DNA from: Psychrosphaera ytuae
GTDB lineage: Bacteria; Pseudomonadota; Gammaproteobacteria; Enterobacterales; Alteromonadaceae
Length of the DNA stretch: 64,000 nt
NCBI RefSeq assembly: GCF_017638545.1
Contig: NZ_CP072110.1
Location: 1,860,001-1,924,000 of the forward strand
Direction: 5' to 3'
Below are positions 26,758-35,448 of this stretch, one piece after another (the stretch's first letter is position 1; every line of letters begins with the position of its first letter). The notes beneath the pieces were generated by a model. It saw only the letters and a list, made by a program, of their open reading frames with translations. It did no database searches and was not told the origin of the DNA. The translations under genes were made by a program, and so were the position numbers.

Positions 26758-27771
26758 ATGACACAATTTAAAACTCACGGTTACGCTGCATCTGAACCGG
26801 GTAGCAGTCTAAAAAAAATAGAAATAGAACTTGGCGAGCTTGGTCCTGAAGATGTTTTGATTGATGTGGAATATTGCGGTATCTGCCATTCTGATCTGTC
26901 AATGATCAACAATGAGTGGGGTATGTCCGATTACCCACTAGTAGCGGGTCACGAAGTTGTCGGCACTATTAGTGAAGTTGGCAGTGCAGTTACTCAACAC
27001 CAAAAGGGTGACTTAGTTGGATTAGGCTGGCATTCTGGCTATTGTCAATCATGCACAAGCTGCGGCACCGGTGATCAGAATTTGTGTGCTACCGCAGAGT
27101 CTACTATCGTTGGTCGTCACGGCGGATTTGCCGACCAAGTAAAAGCCCACCAGCAAGCCGTTGTTCGATTACCCGACGGAATGGATGCTAAATCTGCTGG
27201 GCCGCTATTTTGCGGTGGCATTACTGTGTTTAACCCCATGGTTCAATTTGATGTAAAGCCAACTGACAAAGTTGCGGTTATTGGCATTGGTGGACTAGGT
27301 CATTTAGCTTTGCAGTTTTTGAATGCGTGGGGTTGCGAGGTAACCGCATTCACTTCTAGTGAGAGTAAAACTGAAGAAGCTAAACAGTTAGGTGCTCACC
27401 ATACTATTAACTCAAGAAGTGAATCAGAAATCGAAGCTGCGCAAGGGCGCTTTGATTACATATTGTCGACGGTAAACGTTAAACTCGATTGGAACTTATA
27501 TATTTCTACCCTGAAGCCCAAAGGACGTTTGCATTTTGTTGGTGCAACCCTAGAGCCACTCGATATCAGTGTCTTTGGGTTAATGGCTCAGCAAAGGTCT
27601 ATTTCGTCATCGCCAGTGGGCAGTCCAGAAACTATCAGGGCTATGTTGGAGTTTGCAACGCAACACGACATAAAGCCTCAAGTCGAAATGTTTAAGTTTG
27701 ATAATGTAAATGACGCATTAGAGCATTTAGAGAGCGGTAAAGCGCGATACAGAATCGTATTAGAGAAATAA
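26758..27771 (+). CDS. Zinc-dependent alcohol dehydrogenase, CAD/YahK type
   Basis: The 337-residue enzyme is a medium-chain dehydrogenase of the cinnamyl-alcohol/YahK aldehyde reductase branch. Catalytic zinc ligands lie in CGICHSD and GHEVVG, the structural zinc Cys in CQSCTSCGTGDQNLC, and the NADP-binding Rossmann loop is GIGGLGHLA. It probably reduces aldehydes to alcohols with NADPH. The ATG at 26758 has AAGGA six bases upstream; the frame extends to 26719 but that start lacks an RBS. Its downstream terminator has been split by the IS. Confidence 0.93.
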   Translation: MTQFKTHGYAASEPGSSLKKIEIELGELGPEDVLIDVEYCGICHSDLSMINNEWGMSDYPLVAGHEVVGTISEVGSAVTQHQKGDLVGLGWHSGYCQSCTSCGTGDQNLCATAESTIVGRHGGFADQVKAHQQAVVRLPDGMDAKSAGPLFCGGITVFNPMVQFDVKPTDKVAVIGIGGLGHLALQFLNAWGCEVTAFTSSESKTEEAKQLGAHHTINSRSESEIEAAQGRFDYILSTVNVKLDWNLYISTLKPKGRLHFVGATLEPLDISVFGLMAQQRSISSSPVGSPETIRAMLEFATQHDIKPQVEMFKFDNVNDALEHLESGKARYRIVLEK

Positions 27772-27785
27772 CCTTAACCTAAATT

Positions 27786-27801
27786 AAAAAACCAGTGCCT
27801 C
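27786..27801. terminator. Left half of a terminator split by the IS
   Basis: AAAAAACCAGTGC (27786-27798) is perfectly complementary to GCACTGGTTTTTT at 29227-29239. Joining the halves across one copy of the 3-bp duplication restores a 13-bp stem with a CTCT loop, a bidirectional terminator between the dehydrogenase gene and the tubulin-like gene. Confidence 0.85.
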
Positions 27802-27831
27802 TGAAGTGACCCCATAAAGTTGGACTCATTT

Positions 27832-28695
27832 CTAAGCGGCAACCAAGGCCTGATTTCGATATTGTATCGGACTCAGGCCTTTTAGTTTGAGCTTAATGCG
27901 TTCGTTGTTGTAATAGTGGATGTATTCTTTGATATTTTCAATGAGGTCATTGGCGTCTTTGAAGGTTTCGTTGTGATACATCTCAGTTTTTAATATGCCG
28001 AAGAAGTTCTCTGCAACGGCATTATCTAAGCAGTTTCCCTTTCTTGACATACTCTGAAGTAGCCCGTTTTCTTTTAGGTGTTGTTGGTATTTTCTATTCT
28101 GATATTGCCACCCTTGGTCTGAGTGTATGAGAGGCTTCTCATGCTTCAGTAGCTTCGCTGTTGCAGCTTTGAGCATGTCTGTGACCAATGGCAATGTCAC
28201 AGACGTTCGCACCTCATAGCTGATAACCTCTTGATTAAACAGGTCTATCATTGGTGACAGGTATACCTTCTGGTCGTTGACTTTAAACTCTGTTACATCC
28301 GTCACCCATTTTTGATTGGGCTGCGTTGCTGTAAACTCGCGCTCAAGGATATTATCGGCGATTTTGCCCACTTCACCTTTATAAGATTTATAGCGCTTAG
28401 GCCTTACCTTCGACTTTAGACCTAGTTCATTCATCAGACGTTGAACCCGTTTATGATTAACGAGTAGACCTACTGTTCTGAGGGCACTCGTAATTCTACG
28501 ATAACCATATCGCCCTTTATGCCTGTGATAGATATCACGTATTTTTATGAGTAAGTCACTGTCGGCACTCGGCTGCTCGAATCTTGAGCGGTGATAATAG
28601 TAGACACTTTTCGGTAACTCTACGGCCTTTAATAGATGCCTTAAGCTATGTTTTGCCTTGAACTCTTCGACAACTAACGTCTTGTCTTTGCTTTT
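27832..28695 (-). CDS. IS3-family transposase OrfB (made by -1 frameshift)
   Basis: The orfB frame is open from the A-run at 28692-28697 to the stop, about 287 codons. It holds the DDE catalytic domain: Asp in WVTDVTEF, Asp in IHSDQGWQYQ and Glu in NAVAENFFGILKTE, with the HHRHKGRYGYRRI-type region (here YHRHKGRYGYRRI) in front. No ATG is available until 28434, within the domain, so it is most likely made as an OrfAB fusion by -1 slippage in the A-rich stretch near the end of orfA. All catalytic residues are present. Confidence 0.9.
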   Translation of the reverse strand, partial: KSKDKTLVVEEFKAKHSLRHLLKAVELPKSVYYYHRSRFEQPSADSDLLIKIRDIYHRHKGRYGYRRITSALRTVGLLVNHKRVQRLMNELGLKSKVRPKRYKSYKGEVGKIADNILEREFTATQPNQKWVTDVTEFKVNDQKVYLSPMIDLFNQEVISYEVRTSVTLPLVTDMLKAATAKLLKHEKPLIHSDQGWQYQNRKYQQHLKENGLLQSMSRKGNCLDNAVAENFFGILKTEMYHNETFKDANDLIENIKEYIHYYNNERIKLKLKGLSPIQYRNQALVAA

Positions 28696-29174
28696 TTCTT
28701 TCTGGCTTGAGCCAAGGCTTCTAACTTTTTTAGAACATCATTCTCTGCCCGTAAGTACGCTAACTCTTCTCGTAACTCTTCCTCTGTCATCTGCTCTACG
28801 GGTTTTGCTGAAGAATCACTCTTTGTCACGGTTGGCCTACCTTTTTTCTGTGGTTTAAGACGGGATATACCACCTTGAGCATAAAGCTTTTGCCACTGAA
28901 ATAAAATACCAGGAGACGATAGGTCGAAGTGAGCACTGGTATGGCCCAATGACCAATCGTTAGTTTTCATCGTCTTGAGGACATGAGCTTTGAACTCACT
29001 AGAATAAGGTGACTGATTATGAATAAAGCTATTTGAGCCGTTTAGCTGGTATACCTGAGACCAATAGCGAATAAGCCGAGCGCTTATATTGTGCTTTTTA
29101 CTTAAAGCTACAGAGCTTTCCTGCACGGCATGCTGAGCGAGCTTTATTTTAAATATTCTATTGTGTTTGGACAT
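28674..29174 (-). CDS. IS3-family transposase OrfA
   Basis: The 166-residue protein has an N-terminal HTH region that binds the IS ends (SARLIRYWSQVYQL), a second HTH-like region, and a leucine-zipper helix near the C-terminus (LREELAYLRAENDVLKKLEAL). Length and layout fit IS150. The ATG at 29174 has GGGGG upstream; a start at 29204 would extend into the terminal repeat. The final codons AAG-AAA-AAA precede the frameshift into OrfB. Confidence 0.88.
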   Translation of the reverse strand: MSKHNRIFKIKLAQHAVQESSVALSKKHNISARLIRYWSQVYQLNGSNSFIHNQSPYSSEFKAHVLKTMKTNDWSLGHTSAHFDLSSPGILFQWQKLYAQGGISRLKPQKKGRPTVTKSDSSAKPVEQMTEEELREELAYLRAENDVLKKLEALAQARKKKAKTRR

Positions 29175-29222
29175 AAAAAGACCCCCAGTAATTGGAATGT
29201 CCAACTATTGGGGGTCACTTCA

Positions 29223-29239
29223 CTCTGCACTGGTTTTTT
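29223..29239. terminator. Right half of the terminator split by the IS
   Basis: The second CTC of the target duplication (29223-29225) is followed by T and GCACTGGTTTTTT, the complement of the arm at 27786-27798. Alone it cannot form the original hairpin, so termination of the tubulin-like gene (minus) and the dehydrogenase gene (plus) may now depend on other signals. Confidence 0.85.
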
Positions 29240-29249
29240 GCTTTTTACA

Positions 29250-31487
29250 CTACTTATTGTGGTCTGGCTCATGAGCACCATTGGTGAGTGAGATAATTCG
29301 GGTCTTACTGATCCTATGACGGTATATTTCACGCAAATAGTAGATGGCTTGTTTAACGCTATCGATACTCAAGCGAATATCATTGATAGACGTAAACTTA
29401 TCTTTATCATGAATTAACTCGCGATATTTTTTCTCGTACATAGGTTTTATTGCAAACCAATTTGTATCTAAGATCTTAGCCGGATTTTCATGACTTTCTA
29501 ACATCTCTTCGAGCTTCGATTCGTCAAAGGTTGGTGCCTTGATAAAGTCTACTATGGCGTTGTCCAACGTCGCATCGTAACCAAATTGCTCTTTGGCAAA
29601 ACAACGCTTAATGTAAGAAACAAATAAAGTTAAAAAGTCATCACTCAAACATGGGCTCTTCGCAACTAACGTGGTCAGCGACAAGTTAGCAGATGCACCA
29701 ATAACTAATGCAAACCGTTTTAGTGTGGTATTTTGAAATAAGCTATTTAAGTGTACTTTCAGGCGATTGAGATCCATGTAAGACAGTTTATAGTCCTTAG
29801 GCAATGACACTATAGATACAACCGACGAGCAGTTTTTGAAGAAATGTAAATCTCTGAGGTGCTTCCCGTCATAACCACTTTCTCGGTATTTTTTGAGTGC
29901 GTCGCGATAACTGTCAGACTCTATAGGCAACAGACTGATACCTTCTATTGCTTGAGTTTGTTTGTTGAAGTGAGGCAAATCGATAGAACGGAAAAATAGA
30001 TCATCAATATCTAACTCTTGCGCGCTACTTTCAAATAAGCCACTGCGTTGCTCGTTTGACGATTTCACGTCTACAACAGTTTCTGCGTATGCAACTGCAA
30101 TTGGACCTGCCAAGCTCATAAATAGGTCGTTCGCATCAAGGCGTATGGTTTCACCTATATCTATCCCCGCCCGACGGAAGTAGTTTTCATCATAGTCGGT
30201 TGTAACAGCTTGGGCAGTAAGAATATTAAAGATCTGCTGGCTAATATACTGATTAGCGTGTTTTTCCATTGTATTTACATCAATGAACTGACCTGCAGTT
30301 TCTTCGTCAGATTCTTCGGCGTAACGCATGATATCATTTGAGATAAGCATCATCGCGTTCCACGGTCGGATACGGCGCATAATGTCATCTGTTGGCTCAT
30401 CCCCATTATCCATGCTGTAAGAAAAATTCCATTCTTCAGACAAGTACTTACACAGTAACCGGCCAGCGTTTATGTGTAAGGCTTCCGACATCTCCACTGA
30501 GCGATGAGTAATATTGGGTAAGATACAAATACCACTGGTAAATATTGGTTCAAAAACAAAAGATTGATTATGACTCAGCATTTCTTGCTCAGTTCTAATA
30601 TCAAACGTTTTATTCATATAAGCATATTGCTGAGCGAGACCAAACTCCGAGGCCATGCCAGAGCCTGTACCACCGCCAGCACTGAAAATATAAAAGTACA
30701 GTCTCGATTGATTAGCTTTAATCCCACATGAATCAATCAAATAGGAATGAATAAATTTCCATTCTTCGTTACTAAACTTATCGGTTTCTTTGTTTAGGAT
30801 AACCTTTGCTAAATATTGGCCGAGGATCGGTGCATTACCTGAACCACCAGCATGGACTTCTGACAAGTCCATAATTTTTAGCTTGCTGTAATTTTTCAAG
30901 AAGCTGTCACCGCCACTTTTACTTGAAAACTGAATCCGTCCCCGAATATCTTTGTCTAAATCACCTAACATGACTAAAGGCTCGATTAGAAATACGGGTT
31001 TGACGTCTTGATCAGAGTGAATATTTAAACTGCGTTGAATCCAATTAAGTGCCTTGCGATCTTTTTCTTTGGCTTTCTTCTCATCGTCTTGAAAATCGCT
31101 CATATAAAATATACGAGCTTTGTGTACGAGTGTTGCCACATCTAATGCGATATTAGAGCCACACCGACCTAACCCAATTAGACACACAGAGGGAAAGTTG
31201 GGTTCGACGTAATTGGACGACTCGGATGGATTAGTAGAGGGTAAAACTTCACCCCGCAATATATCTAAGTTTTGGAGGATTTTGTTGAGGTCATCCTCGG
31301 TAAAGTATTTGTAATCGTCCAGCCCAAGCAAAGCGGTAGATGGCTTTTTAAGAGGTGCCTTTGATGCTGTCGACTCGACCGAAGTCGTTGCATTGTCGTC
31401 GTTACTACCCACATCAACGGCCAAATCAGAAAAAGTAGGTTCGATAGGCTCTTTTTTTGGTCCTTTGGACGTATCTTTATTCGCCAT
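29250..31487 (-). CDS. Large orphan tubulin/FtsZ-like GTPase
   Basis: The 745-residue protein carries the tubulin/FtsZ signature: FSAGGGTGSGMASEFG with GGGTGSG at 271-277, and an N-terminal Rossmann start GLGRCGSNIALD (105-116) corresponding to the first nucleotide loop. HAGGSGNAPILG (212-223) is a second Gly-rich loop. The first 95 residues are charged and low-complexity, and the region after about 400 is much longer than in FtsZ and matches nothing I know. It resembles the loosely defined 'tubulin-like' (Tubulin_2/FtsZ-like) proteins rather than FtsZ itself, which would be about 400 residues and lie in the dcw cluster. No partner gene is adjacent. AAGGG precedes the ATG. Function unknown. 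Confidence 0.82.
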   Translation of the reverse strand: MANKDTSKGPKKEPIEPTFSDLAVDVGSNDDNATTSVESTASKAPLKKPSTALLGLDDYKYFTEDDLNKILQNLDILRGEVLPSTNPSESSNYVEPNFPSVCLIGLGRCGSNIALDVATLVHKARIFYMSDFQDDEKKAKEKDRKALNWIQRSLNIHSDQDVKPVFLIEPLVMLGDLDKDIRGRIQFSSKSGGDSFLKNYSKLKIMDLSEVHAGGSGNAPILGQYLAKVILNKETDKFSNEEWKFIHSYLIDSCGIKANQSRLYFYIFSAGGGTGSGMASEFGLAQQYAYMNKTFDIRTEQEMLSHNQSFVFEPIFTSGICILPNITHRSVEMSEALHINAGRLLCKYLSEEWNFSYSMDNGDEPTDDIMRRIRPWNAMMLISNDIMRYAEESDEETAGQFIDVNTMEKHANQYISQQIFNILTAQAVTTDYDENYFRRAGIDIGETIRLDANDLFMSLAGPIAVAYAETVVDVKSSNEQRSGLFESSAQELDIDDLFFRSIDLPHFNKQTQAIEGISLLPIESDSYRDALKKYRESGYDGKHLRDLHFFKNCSSVVSIVSLPKDYKLSYMDLNRLKVHLNSLFQNTTLKRFALVIGASANLSLTTLVAKSPCLSDDFLTLFVSYIKRCFAKEQFGYDATLDNAIVDFIKAPTFDESKLEEMLESHENPAKILDTNWFAIKPMYEKKYRELIHDKDKFTSINDIRLSIDSVKQAIYYLREIYRHRISKTRIISLTNGAHEPDHNK

Positions 31488-31521
31488 TGTTTTATTCCCT
31501 TTAAGTTGGAGGCTTAACGCC

Positions 31522-31548
31522 GAACTATCTTAAAAACAAAGATAGTTC
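31522..31548. repeat. 10-bp inverted repeat in the leader of the tubulin-like gene
   Basis: GAACTATCTT (31522-31531) and AAGATAGTTC (31539-31548) are perfect complements with a 7-base spacer, 35 bp upstream of the ATG at 31487. It could be an operator or an mRNA stem. Confidence 0.7.
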
Positions 31549-31647
31549 AAAAAATAAACAACCACTAATTAAGAGAATAAAAAAATGCCTAATTTTTAAC
31601 AGTAAGTCTTTGTCACCATTGGAGTATGTAAATAACTTAGGAACAAA

Positions 31648-33564
31648 TTAAACTGCTAAGTTTAAACTTTCCGGTTGATTCAAAACGTACAAAAGCTCGT
31701 CAAGTTGCAACGGTTTCGCGACATAATAACCTTGAATCAGTGGGCAATTATTAGCGATTAGCCAGTCAAATTGAGCTTGGTTTTCGACCCCTTCCGCGAC
31801 AATTTCCAAACCTAAGTTCTGAACCAGATTAATGATCGATGAGACCAACACCTTGTGCTTTTCGTCTTCTAAAATCGGATCGATAAATGACTTATCGAGC
31901 TTCACAACATTTACTTCAATACGACTCAAATAACTAAGAGAGGAATAGCCCGTTCCAAAGTCATCCAATGCAAGCTTAATGTCCATATCCACTAACTGAG
32001 ACAAGGTACTAAGAACCCCATCATCATTGGTTAATAGGGTACTTTCGGTTAACTCCAACTCTAAAGAACGACCTTTTGGTAACGTCGAAATGATGGACTT
32101 AACCAATGTTACTAAACCTGGATCTTCCAATTGTTTTAAAGACAAATTAACTGCAATTGAAAACTTTTCTGGCAAAACCGTTGAACGTAGTAATTCTTCA
32201 GCTTGCTCGATTGCCCAACGGCCTAACTCAACAATATCACCAGATGTCTCTGCAACAGGAATAAACTCAACTGGGCTCACTGGACCAAACTCGGGACTGT
32301 TCCACCTTAAAAGAGCTTCTGCACTGTTAATTTCACCTGTTCTGCCGTCGTATTTAGGCTGATAATAAACTTCGAATTCTTGATTTTTAATAGCCGGAAT
32401 AATGGCTTTTGATAGGCTTAACTGATTTGAAATTTGATTAGAAATATTGGGTGAATATTGAACGGCTTTTCGCAAATCTTTGGTATAAGCTTCGTTCATC
32501 GCTGCCATCGCATGAAACGCTAGGTTTTCTATGGTTGCACCTGCTGCAGGGTAGATTGCAAAGCCAACCGAAATCTGAACAAATTCTGTTTTACTTGAAA
32601 AACGCAACGCTGATTGAAATGCTTCTTGTATCTGATCAGCCCGTAATTGCGCATCACCATCACATTCAATAATACCGCCAAGCAAAAACTCCCCGACCCC
32701 AACATGACTCACCACTTCCGAATCACTTTTGGTTGCTAATAGCCGCATCGCACAAGATTTTAGTAGTTCATCAGCACTGCTTTTGTGTTGGCTTGCGTAA
32801 TAACTTTGGGCATTTTTTACTTTGATAGAAATGATATACGCTTTACTTCCCAAATCTAAGGTGTCTGTAAAGCCCTGTGTGAAGCCATTAAAATTAATTA
32901 GACCCGTGATACCGTCATACGCATTTTCAGCCTCTAATTGCTTCATACGATGTTCATTTTGTTGAAGTAGGTCATGTCTATCAACAGAATGAACCTTCTC
33001 TAGTGCTAGACGATTGTACTTGACGATAAAGTAGGTTGTTGCAACCAGCAGTGTAATCAAGGTAAATGACGCACTACCTGTCATTTCCGCAAAAAAAGCA
33101 GAAGATAATACCAAACCCATGATAATAATTAGTGGGTTAAAAAAGGCGATGGGCACACAGTGACTAAAAACAGGCAACGGCAAAGTTATAACAACAAATA
33201 ACATGAACACAAAAGTAAGTTCAGGCCAGCCGGTTAAAGTAGGTAAGACGAGCATAGGGAGCATCATCCAACCAAGAGCAATTGCAATAAAAGCTCTGAA
33301 TAGACTCCAAGTCCAAGCTTTGTAGTTTTCTACCTGAGGTTGTTTTTTAAGGCGTAAATTAGCCCAAAAGAGGCGGCCGTATAGCCCGACCATTAACAAC
33401 AACCAAGCGGTTAAAAACGGCGTGCTAATATCTTTGAGAAACAGTAGAAAAAAAGCCCCTACTGCCGTTATTCCTAATAGTGGCAACCCTCTCAAATCCG
33501 AGTGTAATTTACTCGCCAACTCGGATCTGAAAAAGTTAGATTCAATCTTTGCAATTACTTCCAT
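31648..33564 (-). CDS. Membrane GGDEF-EAL protein, probable c-di-GMP phosphodiesterase
   Basis: The 638-residue protein begins with about five to six membrane helices (residues about 25-195), followed by a degenerate GGDEF domain (GVGEF in place of GGDEF) and a full EAL domain (about 385-630). EAL residues are present: SAEALLRW, ELELTES, DDFGTGYSSLSYL, KLDKSFI, EGVENQAQ and QGYYVAKPL. It should therefore degrade cyclic di-GMP, with the GGDEF part serving as a GTP-binding regulator or remnant. The N-terminal membrane sensor type is not identified. Confidence 0.92.
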   Translation of the reverse strand: MEVIAKIESNFFRSELASKLHSDLRGLPLLGITAVGAFFLLFLKDISTPFLTAWLLLMVGLYGRLFWANLRLKKQPQVENYKAWTWSLFRAFIAIALGWMMLPMLVLPTLTGWPELTFVFMLFVVITLPLPVFSHCVPIAFFNPLIIIMGLVLSSAFFAEMTGSASFTLITLLVATTYFIVKYNRLALEKVHSVDRHDLLQQNEHRMKQLEAENAYDGITGLINFNGFTQGFTDTLDLGSKAYIISIKVKNAQSYYASQHKSSADELLKSCAMRLLATKSDSEVVSHVGVGEFLLGGIIECDGDAQLRADQIQEAFQSALRFSSKTEFVQISVGFAIYPAAGATIENLAFHAMAAMNEAYTKDLRKAVQYSPNISNQISNQLSLSKAIIPAIKNQEFEVYYQPKYDGRTGEINSAEALLRWNSPEFGPVSPVEFIPVAETSGDIVELGRWAIEQAEELLRSTVLPEKFSIAVNLSLKQLEDPGLVTLVKSIISTLPKGRSLELELTESTLLTNDDGVLSTLSQLVDMDIKLALDDFGTGYSSLSYLSRIEVNVVKLDKSFIDPILEDEKHKVLVSSIINLVQNLGLEIVAEGVENQAQFDWLIANNCPLIQGYYVAKPLQLDELLYVLNQPESLNLAV

Positions 33565-33659
33565 TTACATCACTCGTATCAAATTGATACAGAATTCTAG
33601 TGTGCAAAACACAAGTTAAAGTTGCAATATTAAGTTTCTTGTCAATTTGTTACGAAATG

Positions 33660-34460
33660 TTAAGACTTAGAGCAATTCGGCTTTTGTTTGCTTGCCTTAT
33701 ATAAGGGCTCCGTCTTAGTTAAGTTTTCGGTTAACTTTTTAATTCGCGTTTCGTGCGAGGGGTGAGTTGACATGAACTCAGGAGGTGAGCCCGCACTCGC
33801 TTTAGCCATATTGCGCCACAGTTTCACTGCAGCTTGTGGATTAAAACCAGCTTGGGCCATAAGATTTTGACCTATGATATCGGCTTCTTTTTCATGAGAA
33901 CGACCATATGGCATCAGTACCCCATACTGTACACCAAGCCCAAGCCCTGCCATTACCATACTTTGAGTTTGCGGGTCTTGAGTTGAGAGACCAATATTTA
34001 TTACCTGAAGTCCCGTCTGAGCTAACGAACTAGACGACATACGTTCATTAGAGTGGTTTGCAATCACGTGACCGACTTCATGGCCCATAATTGCGGCTAA
34101 CTGATGTTGGTTTTCTGTTACTTGCAGAATACCGGTATACACACCAATTTTTCCACCAGGTAAGGCAAAAGCATTGATTTGTTCCGAATCGAACAGAACG
34201 ACTTCCCAGTCACCATTATGAGCATCTTTCGCAACATAAGGCGTGATAGCATCAGCAACACACTGGACAAACTGAGTTAATTTCTTGTCCTTGCTAATAG
34301 GAAGTTGCTGTTTCATCTCTTCAAAAGACTGAGCTCCCATAGTAGCCATTTTTTCCTCTGAAAATAACGTAATTTGATTTCTACCAGTTGGTGACTTTGC
34401 ACAGCCACTAATAACCGACATTAACAAACACGACAACAACGCATACCCTAACTTGCTCAT
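33660..34460 (-). CDS. M48-family metallopeptidase lipoprotein (LoiP/YggG type)
   Basis: The 266-residue product has a lipobox ending at Cys 20 (SVISGC) and a zinc peptidase domain with HEVGH at 127-131 and the third ligand in HEKEADIIG. The block INAFALPGGKIGVYTGIL is typical of the LoiP/YggG/BepA branch. It should be anchored in the outer membrane facing the periplasm, degrading or repairing envelope proteins. Length fits LoiP (about 250). A possible link to the Cpx response is inference. Confidence 0.93.
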   Translation of the reverse strand: MSKLGYALLSCLLMSVISGCAKSPTGRNQITLFSEEKMATMGAQSFEEMKQQLPISKDKKLTQFVQCVADAITPYVAKDAHNGDWEVVLFDSEQINAFALPGGKIGVYTGILQVTENQHQLAAIMGHEVGHVIANHSNERMSSSSLAQTGLQVINIGLSTQDPQTQSMVMAGLGLGVQYGVLMPYGRSHEKEADIIGQNLMAQAGFNPQAAVKLWRNMAKASAGSPPEFMSTHPSHETRIKKLTENLTKTEPLYKASKQKPNCSKS

Positions 34461-34674
34461 AATCCCATTCCTATAAATTTGGCTAAAAAACCTAATAATT
34501 AGTTTAAGTTACCACTGACTACCATGGATGAAAAACCCAACATTTATAAATCATTGATTTAATTAATAAATAAATTTTAATAATTATTGCCCGCAATTTG
34601 CTTTAAACCTTTGTAATCAATTTAGTGACGAATAGACACTAAAGTTTAAATAAAAAGAATGAAAAGGAAACTCC

Positions 34675-35430
34675 GTGAAAAAATTAATGACTGCTGCACT
34701 CATGACGACTTTATTATCTGGCTGTGTTATTCACGTTGGGCATAGCAAAGAAGCGAATATAACTTATGAAGACCACTTAGCACTGAGTTCATCAGGCATT
34801 ACGACACTAATTATTGATAACGGAGCGGGTGACATCATTGTCAAAGGTGATGAACTCACGGACGAGATCAATGTAGATGCTTATATTCGCACCGACAATA
34901 AAGAAAAAATTGAGTTCTCACTAGAACGTCGCGGTACTAAAGCCTACCTAATCGGCAGCTATCAATCAGGGATCAACATGTGGAATGGCAATTCTCCTAG
35001 CGTCGATTTAACGATTTCGATGCCAGACAATATTGCGGTTGTAATCGATGATGGCAGTGGCGATGTGTTTATGAGTGAAATCAAATCAGACGTTACCATC
35101 GATGACGGTTCGGGCTCGATAGACCTAAAAAACATTAAAGGCAACATTACAATTGAAGACGGCTCTGGATCAATCGATATCAACAACATCATCGGTAATA
35201 TTGACGTTGAAGATGGCTCCGGAAATATCTCTGTCGACGAAGTGACAGGAAAAGTCGTCATCGATGATAACTCCGGAAGTATTTCGGTAACAAACACCGG
35301 AGATACTGTCGTTATTGAAGATGGTTCAGGCGATATCCTTGTCAAAAACACCAAAGGATTAACTATCCTTGATGACGGCAGTGGTGACCTAGATATCATC
35401 AATATCGACGGAAAAGTTTCTATTGATTAA
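34675..35430 (+). CDS. Lipoprotein with seven 18-residue DGSG beta-solenoid repeats
   Basis: The 251-residue product starts at GTG (34675) with AAGGA upstream and has a lipobox ending at Cys 17 (LLSGC). Residues 121-246 consist of seven 18-residue repeats of the form xVxIDDGSGSIDLKNIKG, with DDGSG or EDGSG almost invariant. Such regular short repeats indicate a right-handed beta-helix, as in DUF4097/DUF2807-type adhesin-like proteins; the Asp-Gly-Ser-Gly turn may bind calcium, which is inference. The gene is followed 18 bp later by a PGPGW membrane protein and is probably co-transcribed. Confidence 0.85.
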   Translation: MKKLMTAALMTTLLSGCVIHVGHSKEANITYEDHLALSSSGITTLIIDNGAGDIIVKGDELTDEINVDAYIRTDNKEKIEFSLERRGTKAYLIGSYQSGINMWNGNSPSVDLTISMPDNIAVVIDDGSGDVFMSEIKSDVTIDDGSGSIDLKNIKGNITIEDGSGSIDINNIIGNIDVEDGSGNISVDEVTGKVVIDDNSGSISVTNTGDTVVIEDGSGDILVKNTKGLTILDDGSGDLDIINIDGKVSID

Positions 35431-35448
35431 CCAGTAGGGTATACGTTT

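Larger units (their letters stand above)
27802..29222 (-). mobile_element. IS3-family (IS150-group) insertion sequence, complete
   Basis: The element is 1421 bp, starts TGAAGTGACCCC and ends GGGGTCACTTCA. The 24-bp terminal inverted repeats are 27802-27825 and 29199-29222, with about four mismatches. A 3-bp target duplication CTC flanks it (27799-27801 and 29223-29225), as expected for IS3-family elements. It carries orfA and orfB in the -1 frame relation. Intact ends, intact DDE residues and the clean duplication suggest recent insertion. It sits in the loop of a terminator hairpin. Confidence 0.95.

Noticed and set aside
34962..35402. 146-codon frame antisense to the DGSG repeat lipoprotein
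   Set aside because: Its periodic Pro/Ser pattern is only the complement of the 18-residue repeats.
35030..35410. Regular direct repeats that might suggest a CRISPR array
   Set aside because: The repeats are 54 bp, in frame and degenerate at synonymous sites; they code for the solenoid protein. No CRISPR array or cas gene is seen in the window.
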